From the NCBI GenBank assembly GCA_021160885.1, contig JAGHBR010000374.1:1-11281 (forward strand): DNA of 11,281 nt, read 5' to 3'. This DNA comes from Caldisericaceae bacterium. Lineage in GTDB: Bacteria; Calditrichota; Calditrichia; Calditrichales; Calditrichaceae. This document shows positions 1-6,406 of this stretch, in pieces. Positions within the stretch are counted from its first letter, which is position 1. Every line of letters starts with the position of its first letter. The translations under genes and the position numbers were made by a program. The notes beneath the pieces were generated by a model, which was not told the origin of the DNA, made no database searches, and saw only the letters and a list, made by a program, of their open reading frames with translations.

Positions 1-177
1 ATTCCCGCGCAAGCGAAAATTCCTAATTTGGCAGGTTTGGAGAATCCCCTATTTTTTCATAGGTTTCAGGAAGTAAGTTACAATTGTTGGTGATTTTTTG
101 AGTCTTTTTTAGGCAACCAAGAAGAGAATCTTTCGAAGTTAAAAATTAACTTTTCAGAGTGATTATGTCTACATATG
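1..177. other. AT-rich flank without a recognised gene
   Basis: I see no convincing gene here. The stretch lies downstream of the minus-strand TPR gene. It holds two weak inverted repeats: CCTAT/ATAGG at 48-52 and 59-63, and AAGTTAA/TTAACTT at 136-142 and 146-152 with a three-base loop. The second lies about 25 bases beyond the TPR stop codon and could help end that transcript, but it is all A/T apart from one pair and has no long T run on the minus strand, so I do not call it a terminator. Confidence 0.5.
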
Positions 178-489
178 CTAAACAGAGGAGAGAAATTTCG
201 AAATGGCCAGCTCTTTTTCTGCCTGTTCTATTTGGCCTAACTGAACGTAAATTCGGGAGATCGTGGCATGAGCCAGGGCGTCGTTGTTGTCAAACTCCAG
301 CCATTTTTGCACTACTTCCATGGCCTGATCAATCTCACCCATTCGATTTAACGTTTCTGCCAGAGCGCTGTAAGCAGCGATAAAGGTGACATCCAACTCC
401 AATGCTTTTTTGAAATAACAGGCAGCTCGCTCATAATCTTTTTGGGCAAAATATTCAACCCAAGGTTTTATTAATTCTCTTGGCGACAT
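178..489 (-). CDS. Small tetratricopeptide repeat (TPR) protein
   Basis: A 103-residue protein made almost wholly of about three TPR units, roughly residues 8-41, 42-75 and 76-103. Visible TPR signatures are paired helices with small and aromatic residues at the usual places, such as DYERAACYFKKALELD, AAYSALAETLNRMGEIDQA and ISRIYVQLGQIEQAEKEL. TPR repeats form helical scaffolds that bind other proteins; the partner cannot be told from sequence. There is no signal peptide or membrane segment, so it is probably cytoplasmic. I chose the ATG at 489 because GGAG (495-498 on the minus strand) lies five bases before it; the frame is open upstream to about 555 but without a start preceded by an SD. 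It is transcribed divergently from argR. The fold is clear; the role is unknown. Confidence 0.8.
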   Translation of the reverse strand: MSPRELIKPWVEYFAQKDYERAACYFKKALELDVTFIAAYSALAETLNRMGEIDQAMEVVQKWLEFDNNDALAHATISRIYVQLGQIEQAEKELAISKFLSSV

Positions 490-549
490 AGATTCTCCAA
501 CATTTATTTCAGCCTGCAACGCAAAATTAGACGCGTTTATTTTCCTAAA

Positions 550-577
550 TATCAAAAAAATATAACAAAAGTGTCAA
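550..577 (-). promoter_or_regulatory. Candidate promoter of the TPR gene
   Basis: On the minus strand a perfect TTGACA (572-577) is followed after 16 bases by TTGATA (550-555), leaving a leader of about 55 bases to the TPR start at 489. The -35 match is exact, while the -10 is weak. The 16-base spacing matches the two better candidates ahead of rplU and rplM. This is a reading of sequence only, in a very AT-rich region where chance matches are common. Confidence 0.4.
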
Positions 578-601
578 ATGTAGATAACTTGTTAAAAAAT
601 T

Positions 602-615
602 TGGAATAATTATCA
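602..615 (+). promoter_or_regulatory. Weak ARG-box-like site upstream of argR
   Basis: The bases TGGAATAATTATCA match 10 of 14 positions of the classical ARG box core TGAATWWWWATTCA, keeping the outer TG/CA and the AT centre. ArgR often represses its own gene in other bacteria, so a site 60-75 bases before the start is in a sensible place. The four mismatches and the high AT content of the region make this only a candidate. Confidence 0.25.
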
Positions 616-675
616 AAAATTTCTAATTTTAATCAAACAGATTGAAAAAAAGTTCTACACATAAAAGGAACAATT

Positions 676-1122
676 ATGCACAATAAAACTTTAAGACAGG
701 CAAAAATTAAAGAAATAGTGACAATGCAAGTTGTTACCAGTCAGGAAGATTTGTTGGAAAAATTGCGTGCCGAAGGCTTTGAGGTGACTCAGGCAACCTT
801 ATCGCGGGATTTGCATGAAATGAATATCATTCGTATTCCTCATGGTGATGGGTACAAATATATTTTGCACCAGGCCGAAAATTCGCAGGCCATTGCGCAA
901 ATCATTGGTATGGAAATTATCAACGTATTAAATAATGAATTTATGGTGGTGGTAAAAACCATGCCCGGGCGCGCCCAGGGCGTTGCAGTTTATCTGGATC
1001 GCCTGAGTGACAGCCATATTTTAGGCACGGTGGCTGGTGACGATACCATTTTTGTCGTCCCTGACAGTAATAAGAATATCCCCGCGGTTGTTGAAAAAAT
1101 TAAAGGAATCATGATTCAGTAA
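676..1122 (+). CDS. argR: Arginine repressor ArgR
   Basis: This 148-residue protein is the arginine-responsive transcription regulator, normally a hexamer that binds ARG boxes when loaded with L-arginine and controls arginine synthesis and breakdown. The N-terminal winged helix-turn-helix spans roughly residues 1-68, with the DNA-reading motif TQATLSRD at 38-45. The C-terminal oligomerisation and arginine-binding domain follows, with TMPGRAQ at 95-101 and GTVAGDDT at 117-124; the two aspartates 122-123 correspond to the arginine-contacting pair of the family. Length is typical. The ATG has AAGGAA (665-670) five bases upstream. No arginine metabolic gene lies in this window, so its targets are elsewhere. 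The next gene starts 62 bases downstream on the same strand with no obvious terminator between. Confidence 0.96.
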   Translation: MHNKTLRQAKIKEIVTMQVVTSQEDLLEKLRAEGFEVTQATLSRDLHEMNIIRIPHGDGYKYILHQAENSQAIAQIIGMEIINVLNNEFMVVVKTMPGRAQGVAVYLDRLSDSHILGTVAGDDTIFVVPDSNKNIPAVVEKIKGIMIQ

Positions 1123-1184
1123 TTCTCGTTTAATGGAATGGATGCAGAACGGTTGATTTTGAGAAGAGTGATCAGGGGGAATAT

Positions 1185-3791
1185 TTGAATTCTTTGGCCT
1201 TAGAAAAAAAATTATTTGCTGATATTTTACCCAATGTATTAAAACCTGGCAGATACATTGGGCATGAAATAAACATCGTAAAAAAGAATCCTGCAAAAGT
1301 TAAAAGCCGCATTGCGCTTGCTTTTCCTGATGTTTACGAAATCGGTATGTCTTACACCGGCTTTCAGATTTTGTACCACATTTTAAACAGGCAACCGGAT
1401 ATTTGGGCTGAGCGCGTTTTTGCTCCCTGGCCCGATATGGAAGAACAGTTGCGCAAAAATCAATTCCCTCTTTACACTTTAGAATCGTTTACGCCCTTAA
1501 GTCAATTTGATATAATTGGATTTACGCTGCAATACGAACTGACTTATACAAATATTTTGAATCTGCTCGACATGGGGCAAATTCCTGTACTGGCCAGGGA
1601 ACGTTCAGAAAAGGATCCTTTTGTGATTGGCGGTGGGCCTTGCAGTTGTAATCCGGAACCCATGGCCGATTTTTTTGACGCCTTTTTAATCGGCGATGGT
1701 GAACAGGCGGCGGTCGAAATTGTCCGTACCATTCAAACAGGAAGGGCAAAAGGTAAAACAAGAGAACAAATTTTGTTGGATCTGTCTCAGATTTGGGGTG
1801 TGTATGTTCCGCGTTTTTACCAATCGGAATATGACGCCAATGGCCAATTTGTCGGTATTAGTGTAACACATCCGGAAGTGCCGGCGGTCATCCGAAACCG
1901 AATTGCTACCGATCTGGAATTGGAAAATTACCCAACGCGTCCGATTGTGCCCTTGATTGAAGTAACTCACAACCGGTTGGCCATTGAAGTTATGCGCGGT
2001 TGCACTGAAGGTTGCCGTTTCTGTAACGCAGGCATGATTTACCGCCCGGTACGCGAACGTAAAGTGGAAGAAATTGTGGATCAGATGAAACTGGCTTTGC
2101 AGGAAACTGGTTACAATGAGGTCTCCTTTCTTTCCCTGTCCATTTCCGATTATTCTGACCTCAATCAGTTAATGATCGAAAGTCAAAAGCAGTTAGCGGA
2201 TTCTGAGATAAATGTATCCTTCCCATCTATGAGATTAGACAGCTTTAATGAGACCATTGCCGAATTTGTAGCCCGGGTCAGAAAATCGGGCTTTACGTTT
2301 GCCCCCGAAGCGGGCAGCCAAAGATTAAGAAACGTAATTAATAAAAATATTTCAGAGGAGGATCTGTTTAAATCTGTTGAAATTGCACTGCAGAATGGAT
2401 GGAAATTAATCAAGTTTTATTTTATGATTGGTCTGCCTACCGAAACGGATAAAGACCTTATTGCCATGGCCGAGTTATTAAAACGGCTAGTAAAAATAAG
2501 CAAACAGTATGGCAAAATTCAGTTTAATGTCTCCATTTCGCCTTTTTCACCCAAAGCGCACACTCCGTTTCAGTGGGAAAGACAAAACGCCATTGATGAA
2601 ATCTGGCGCAAAGTGGATTTATTAAAATTTCACCTGAAAAAAGAGCGCCGCGTTAAATTAACCTGGCGTGATCCCAAAATTTCATTTTTAGAGGGCATTT
2701 TAGGTCGTGCTGACCGAAAAATGGCACAGGTTATTTACGAAGTGTGGCGCCAGGGTGGAAAATTTGATGGCTGGGCCGAGTATTTTAACTACGATTTGTG
2801 GATAGATGTGCTCACAAAATATGGTTACAATCCTGAGGCCCTAATTGCCGAGATCCCGGAAGACGCCGCCCTGCCCTGGGATCATATTGACAAAGGGGTA
2901 ACCAAACGCTTTCTGCAAAAAGAACGCCACAAGGCCTATCAAGAAGCAACAAGCGCCGATTGTAAGTCGGATCGCTGTTTAGCTTGCGGCTTGCAACGTA
3001 AAGGTATATTTGCTGAAATTGTCGATTGCTACAAAAAAGATCGCCCGGCCAAGATCGACAAACAACCGATTGTCAAACAAACGGTTCAAAAAACATTTTC
3101 CAAAGCGCAAACTGAACCATCCATTAAATATCGCGTGCAATTTGCCAAGCAGGGTTATGCTTCGTTTTTATCGCATTTAGATATTCTGCGCATTTTTGAG
3201 CGGGCCTTTCGCAGGGCGCAAATTAAAATTGCCTATTCAGAAGGATTTAACCCGCGTCCCAAAATCAGTTTTGCACAGCCGTTGGCCCTTGGCATTCAAA
3301 GCGTGGCTGAATTTTTTGATGTGGAAGTCAAAGGCCGCTTAACATCTGAAATGATTGAACAGCTAAATGCTTTTCTACCGCAGGGGCTCAAAATAGTAAA
3401 GGCCCATCCAATCTTTGAAAAAGTGGCTTCTCTTTCGGAGTCCATTGATTTAACCGAGTACGAGATTATTATTTTAGAACCGGTAACTTCCTTTGCGTCG
3501 CTTGATCGAAAATTGCGCAAGCTACGCAGAACAAATTCAATTATGATGGAAAAGCGGGTGAAAGGGCAGGTTAAACAAATTAATGCACGTCCCTTCGTGG
3601 AAGACATTAAACGACGCGGCAACAGGATTATTGTTCGTTTACGAACGATTGATCGCCGCAGTTTGCGAATTGATGATTTTGCCCGCTTGATTTTTGATAA
3701 AAACGAAACCATTAAAATAATCCGGCGCAAACAATTAATACGCATAGGTAACCTCGAGCAAACCCCACTCGAGATTTTAACTCAGATTTAA
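1185..3791 (+). CDS. B12-binding/radical SAM protein fused to DUF2344 domain (TIGR03960 + TIGR03936 type)
   Basis: An 868-residue fusion of two uncharacterised families often encoded together. Residues about 15-250 resemble the B12-binding-like region of TIGR03960 radical SAM proteins (VIGGGPCSCNPEP at 147-159, FLIGDGEQ at 167-174); I see no DxHxxG cobalamin motif. The radical SAM core follows, with CTEGCRFC at 273-280 (CxxxCxxC, the 4Fe-4S/SAM site). A second cluster, C593-C598-C601 with C615 nearby, lies in the linker. From about 646 to the end is DUF2344/TIGR03936, with FLSHLD at 661-666 and YSEGFNPRPK at 684-693. The start is TTG, preceded by AGGGGG (1174-1179) at five bases; no better start is seen. 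It precedes RNase G, L21 and L27, a gene order also found in Clostridia, which suggests a role in ribosome or RNA maturation. The reaction and substrate are unknown. Confidence 0.9.
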   Translation: MNSLALEKKLFADILPNVLKPGRYIGHEINIVKKNPAKVKSRIALAFPDVYEIGMSYTGFQILYHILNRQPDIWAERVFAPWPDMEEQLRKNQFPLYTLESFTPLSQFDIIGFTLQYELTYTNILNLLDMGQIPVLARERSEKDPFVIGGGPCSCNPEPMADFFDAFLIGDGEQAAVEIVRTIQTGRAKGKTREQILLDLSQIWGVYVPRFYQSEYDANGQFVGISVTHPEVPAVIRNRIATDLELENYPTRPIVPLIEVTHNRLAIEVMRGCTEGCRFCNAGMIYRPVRERKVEEIVDQMKLALQETGYNEVSFLSLSISDYSDLNQLMIESQKQLADSEINVSFPSMRLDSFNETIAEFVARVRKSGFTFAPEAGSQRLRNVINKNISEEDLFKSVEIALQNGWKLIKFYFMIGLPTETDKDLIAMAELLKRLVKISKQYGKIQFNVSISPFSPKAHTPFQWERQNAIDEIWRKVDLLKFHLKKERRVKLTWRDPKISFLEGILGRADRKMAQVIYEVWRQGGKFDGWAEYFNYDLWIDVLTKYGYNPEALIAEIPEDAALPWDHIDKGVTKRFLQKERHKAYQEATSADCKSDRCLACGLQRKGIFAEIVDCYKKDRPAKIDKQPIVKQTVQKTFSKAQTEPSIKYRVQFAKQGYASFLSHLDILRIFERAFRRAQIKIAYSEGFNPRPKISFAQPLALGIQSVAEFFDVEVKGRLTSEMIEQLNAFLPQGLKIVKAHPIFEKVASLSESIDLTEYEIIILEPVTSFASLDRKLRKLRRTNSIMMEKRVKGQVKQINARPFVEDIKRRGNRIIVRLRTIDRRSLRIDDFARLIFDKNETIKIIRRKQLIRIGNLEQTPLEILTQI

Positions 3792-3852
3792 ACGATCCTG
3801 TCTCTGGCAAGAAAAAGTTCAAACAGAGATGGATTAACACAGGACGAAACTA

Positions 3853-5379
3853 ATGACTAAAGAGATTATTATTAATGCAACGAATGAAGAGACACGTATT
3901 GCCATTTTGGAAGATGGGCGTTTGGTTGAACTATTTGTTGAACGACCCGAATACGAACGAATGGTTGGCGATATTTACAAAGGACGTGTCAGTCGGGTGT
4001 TGCCTGGCATGCAGGCAGCTTTTATTGATATTGGACATGAACAAAACGCCTTTTTACATTTTCAGGATTTTGACGCCTCTTATCTGGATTATTTTGTGGA
4101 TTTCGAAGACGAAGAACATGTAGATAAAGACCACTATCAAAGCGAGCGACGCTTTGATGTTTATCGAGATTTAAAAAAGAATCAGGACATTCTGGTTCAA
4201 ATTATTAAAGAACCTATCGGTACAAAAGGCTGCCGCGTTACCACCGGCATTGCTTTGCCCGGTCGCTTTTTAGTGCTGATTCCTGGCAAAAAGCACATCG
4301 GCGTCTCACGAAAAATCCAGAATCCCAAAGAAAGACGCAGGCTTAAAGAGTTGGCCAAACAGATTATGCCACCCAACTTCGGCTTGATTATTCGCACGGT
4401 GGCCGAAGGCAAATCTGACAAGGTTATTCGCAAAGACCTGAACAACTTGCTGGATACATGGCACAAAATTGAACGCAAAATCAAACGTCAAAAAGCGCCG
4501 GCTTTACTCTACAAAGATATGGGCATGGCTTCCAGCGTAATTCGTGATCTGTTTACGGCAGACGTCGATCGCGTGGTGGTGGATTCACGAAAACTAATGC
4601 GCGAGCTATCTTCTTACATCAAAGACGTGGCGCCTCAGCTAAAAGAAAAAATTTCTTACTACAAAGGTAGCCTGCCAATCTTTGATTATTACAATATTGA
4701 AAAAGAAATTGAGAAGATGGAAAACAGCAAAGTTTGGCTGCGCAATGGCACCTATATTGTGATTGAACCTACCGAGGCGTTGGTTTCCATTGATGTAAAT
4801 AGCGGAAAATACATTGGTAAAAAAGACCATGAAACCAACTCGTTAAAGATTAACATGGAAGCGGCACGTGAAATTGCCCGCCAGGCCAGATTACGTGATT
4901 TGGGCGGCATTATTGTGATTGATTTTATTGATATGATGGAAGAGGAAAATCGCCGAAAGATTTACAATGAATTGAAAAAAGAATTTGCCAAGGATCGTTC
5001 CATAACCAAAATTCAGGAAATGAGCCGCTTTGGCCTGATTGAAATGACCCGTCAACGCGTACGACCGCCGGTATTGTTCAATCTAAAAGACCAGTGTCCT
5101 ACCTGTCAGGGTACGGGGATGGTGCCAACTGTGCATGCTGTGGTAGGAAACATTGAGCGCTGGATTCAGCGTTACCGGGCAACCAATGGGGATCGGCGCT
5201 TTACAATTCATGTAACACCCGAAGTCTATCGCTATATGAAAAAAGGAACCTACAATCCTTTATTAAAGTTGATGTGGAAGTATTGGGTAAAAATAAAATT
5301 AAAGCAAGACGATTCGTTGCCATTAGGAACTTTTAAGGTTTTTGACAAAGATGACCAAAATGAATTAAAGATCGATTGA
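3853..5379 (+). CDS. rng: Ribonuclease G (Rne/Rng family endoribonuclease)
   Basis: This 508-residue enzyme cuts single-stranded, AU-rich RNA and takes part in rRNA maturation and mRNA decay. The N-terminal S1 RNA-binding domain lies at about 35-130 (GDIYKGRVSRVLPGMQAAFIDIG). The catalytic DNase I-like domain carries the metal-binding aspartates D314 in SIDVNSGK and D357 in IVIDFIDM. The zinc-link CPTCQGTG at 415-422 supplies C415 and C418, used for dimer formation in the family. The protein ends soon after the small domain and lacks the long disordered degradosome scaffold of Escherichia coli RNase E, so RNase G is the better name. An acidic insert at about 74-100 sits inside the S1 region. 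The ATG has AGGA (3841-3844) eight bases upstream. It lies 61 bases after the radical SAM gene and 86 before rplU. Confidence 0.95.
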   Translation: MTKEIIINATNEETRIAILEDGRLVELFVERPEYERMVGDIYKGRVSRVLPGMQAAFIDIGHEQNAFLHFQDFDASYLDYFVDFEDEEHVDKDHYQSERRFDVYRDLKKNQDILVQIIKEPIGTKGCRVTTGIALPGRFLVLIPGKKHIGVSRKIQNPKERRRLKELAKQIMPPNFGLIIRTVAEGKSDKVIRKDLNNLLDTWHKIERKIKRQKAPALLYKDMGMASSVIRDLFTADVDRVVVDSRKLMRELSSYIKDVAPQLKEKISYYKGSLPIFDYYNIEKEIEKMENSKVWLRNGTYIVIEPTEALVSIDVNSGKYIGKKDHETNSLKINMEAAREIARQARLRDLGGIIVIDFIDMMEEENRRKIYNELKKEFAKDRSITKIQEMSRFGLIEMTRQRVRPPVLFNLKDQCPTCQGTGMVPTVHAVVGNIERWIQRYRATNGDRRFTIHVTPEVYRYMKKGTYNPLLKLMWKYWVKIKLKQDDSLPLGTFKVFDKDDQNELKID

Positions 5380-5388
5380 AAAATTGGT

Positions 5389-5417
5389 TTGACAAATCGT
5401 TTAATCTTAATTAAATT
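5389..5417 (+). promoter_or_regulatory. Promoter before rplU
   Basis: A perfect -35 TTGACA (5389-5394) is followed after 16 bases by TTAAAT (5411-5416), or after 17 by TAAATT. It begins ten bases after the rng stop codon and predicts a leader of about 40 bases before rplU, too short for a large L21-binding leader. The same arrangement, TTGACT-16-TTAAAT, occurs before rplM, which supports both. It would let L21/L27 be made at a higher level than the upstream RNase G. Confidence 0.6.
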
Positions 5418-5465
5418 AAAGGCTCAATTTTTTAAGCAGTAAATTTATTCTAATAGGAGAATAGC

Positions 5466-5840
5466 ATGTACGCTGTTGTGGAAATAGCAGGAAAACAGTT
5501 TCGGGTAGAACCTGATAAAAATATTAAGGTGCCTTTTTTACATGCAGAACCTGGTCAGAAGGTAAAGTTTGATAAGGTTTTGTTCTTTACTGATGATAAA
5601 GGTAAACATCATATTGGCGCTCCGCTAGTTGAAAAAATGAATGTTGAAGCTACAGTTGTTGAACACGGGCGCGAGAAAAAGGTAATTGTTTTTAAGAAAA
5701 AACGTCGTAAAGGCTATCGATTGAAAAAAGGCCATCGCCAGAATTACACACTTTTATACATTGAAAAAATTGCCAAAGCACGGGCAACCCGCGCTAAAAA
5801 GGCAACAAATGGAGTTGAAGGCGAGGCAAAGGAGGCATAA
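5466..5840 (+). CDS. rplU: 50S ribosomal protein L21
   Basis: L21 is a 23S rRNA-binding protein of the large subunit. The 124-residue product opens with the family start YAVVEIAGKQFRVE and keeps the basic signature KKKRRKGYRLKKGHRQNYT at about 77-95. The usual length is just over 100 residues; here a Lys/Ala/Glu-rich tail of about 20 residues is added at the end. The ATG has AGGAGA (5455-5460) five bases before it. The tail codons double as the SD for rpmA, whose ATG directly follows the rplU stop codon, so the two are translationally close-coupled. L21-L27 adjacency is one of the most conserved bacterial gene pairs. Confidence 0.97.
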   Translation: MYAVVEIAGKQFRVEPDKNIKVPFLHAEPGQKVKFDKVLFFTDDKGKHHIGAPLVEKMNVEATVVEHGREKKVIVFKKKRRKGYRLKKGHRQNYTLLYIEKIAKARATRAKKATNGVEGEAKEA

Positions 5841-6104
5841 ATGGCACATAAAAAAGGTGTTGGAAGTTCGCGTAATGGTCGCGAAAGCGAATCTAAACGT
5901 TTGGGTGTAAAGGCCTTTGGCGGGCAATTCGTTACGGCCGGGTCTATTATTGTGCGTCAACGTGGAACCAAAATTCATCCTGGTGAAAATGTTGGCCGCG
6001 GTAATGATGATACGCTATTTGCCAAAATAGACGGTTACGTAAAATTTGAGCGTAAAGATCGTACGCGTAAAAAAGTTAGTGTTTATCCGCAAGCGGTAAA
6101 CTAA
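5841..6104 (+). CDS. rpmA: 50S ribosomal protein L27
   Basis: L27 reaches toward the peptidyl-transferase centre with its N-terminus. The 87-residue product has the typical start MAHKKGVGSSRNGRESESKR, the GGQFVTAGSIIVRQRGTKIH core and GRGNDDTLFAKIDG. The N-terminus begins directly with AHKKG, so it has no cleavable extension of the Firmicutes type. The start lies immediately after the rplU stop with AAAGGAGG (5828-5835) inside the last rplU codons, five bases upstream. Followed 30 bases later by a small membrane protein gene with no terminator in between. Confidence 0.97.
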   Translation: MAHKKGVGSSRNGRESESKRLGVKAFGGQFVTAGSIIVRQRGTKIHPGENVGRGNDDTLFAKIDGYVKFERKDRTRKKVSVYPQAVN

Positions 6105-6134
6105 CAAATAATCTACGAATCGGGAGAGAATCCC

Positions 6135-6323
6135 ATGAAAAAAAATGTTGGTGGATTGGACCGCTGGTTCCGCATTGTGCTGGGGATCGTGCTTATTTTG
6201 TTGGTCTTTGTTGGTCCTCAAACCAGATGGGGTTGGCTTGGTTTGATTCCATTGCTTACCGGGATTTTTAATTTTTGTCCGCTCTATTTGCCCTTTAAAT
6301 TTAGTACGCATAAGGAATCATGA
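6135..6323 (+). CDS. Small DUF2892 (YgaP-like) two-helix membrane protein
   Basis: A 62-residue inner-membrane protein. It shows the DUF2892 pattern: an N-terminal KNVGGLDRWFRI followed by a hydrophobic helix at about 13-28, a short WGW turn, and a second helix at about 33-50 ending in TGIFNFCPLY with a single cysteine, C48. DUF2892 domains occur alone or attached to rhodanese domains (YgaP); the role of the stand-alone form is unknown. The ATG is preceded by GGGAGAG (6122-6128). It is the last gene before a strong terminator, so it is probably cotranscribed with rplU-rpmA, an odd partner for ribosomal proteins. Confidence 0.82.
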   Translation: MKKNVGGLDRWFRIVLGIVLILLVFVGPQTRWGWLGLIPLLTGIFNFCPLYLPFKFSTHKES

Positions 6324-6329
6324 ATTAAT

Positions 6330-6358
6330 AAAATGCAGGCTTTGCCTGCATTTTTTTT
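6330..6358 (+). terminator. Strong intrinsic terminator after the rplU-rpmA unit
   Basis: TGCAGGC (6334-6340) pairs perfectly with GCCTGCA (6344-6350) around a TTT loop, and flanking A and T bases extend the stem to 11 pairs. A run of eight T follows (6351-6358). This has all the marks of a Rho-independent terminator, seven bases after the DUF2892 stop codon. Confidence 0.95.
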
Positions 6359-6372
6359 AAGAAAATAACTAA

Positions 6373-6393
6373 TGTTAAAAGATTATTTTAACA
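6373..6393. repeat. 8-bp perfect inverted repeat before the DUF3078 gene
   Basis: TGTTAAAA (6373-6380) and TTTTAACA (6386-6393) form a perfect inverted repeat with a five-base spacer, ending at the edge of the AAAGGA ribosome binding site. It could be an operator for a dimeric regulator or, as RNA, a weak hairpin next to the SD. It has no T run after it, so it is not a terminator. Confidence 0.55.
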
Positions 6394-6406
6394 AAGGATG
6401 GTTAAA

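Noticed and set aside
159..383. Plus-strand open frame opposite the TPR gene
   Set aside because: It is antisense to a clear TPR coding frame, has no SD and no recognisable domain.
490..555. N-terminal extension of the TPR protein to about 555
   Set aside because: There is no ATG, GTG or TTG with an SD there; the ATG at 489 has GGAG at five bases.
963..976. GC-rich overlapping palindromes GCCCGGGC and GGGCGCGCCC in argR
   Set aside because: They fall on codons for the conserved PGRAQ segment, and I see no paired element or reason for an RNA role.
3753..3773. CTCGAG repeated with a nine-base gap near the end of the radical SAM gene, followed by ATTTTAA
   Set aside because: The site lies before the stop codon with only four T, and rng follows closely, so a terminator is unlikely.
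5379..5432. AAAAATTG/CAATTTTT inverted repeat between rng and rplU
   Set aside because: The arms are 38 bases apart and AT-rich, and the near-consensus promoter explains the region better.
6398..6406. ATG three codons before the chosen DUF3078 start
   Set aside because: It overlaps the AAAGGA SD, which is properly spaced only for the ATG at 6407.
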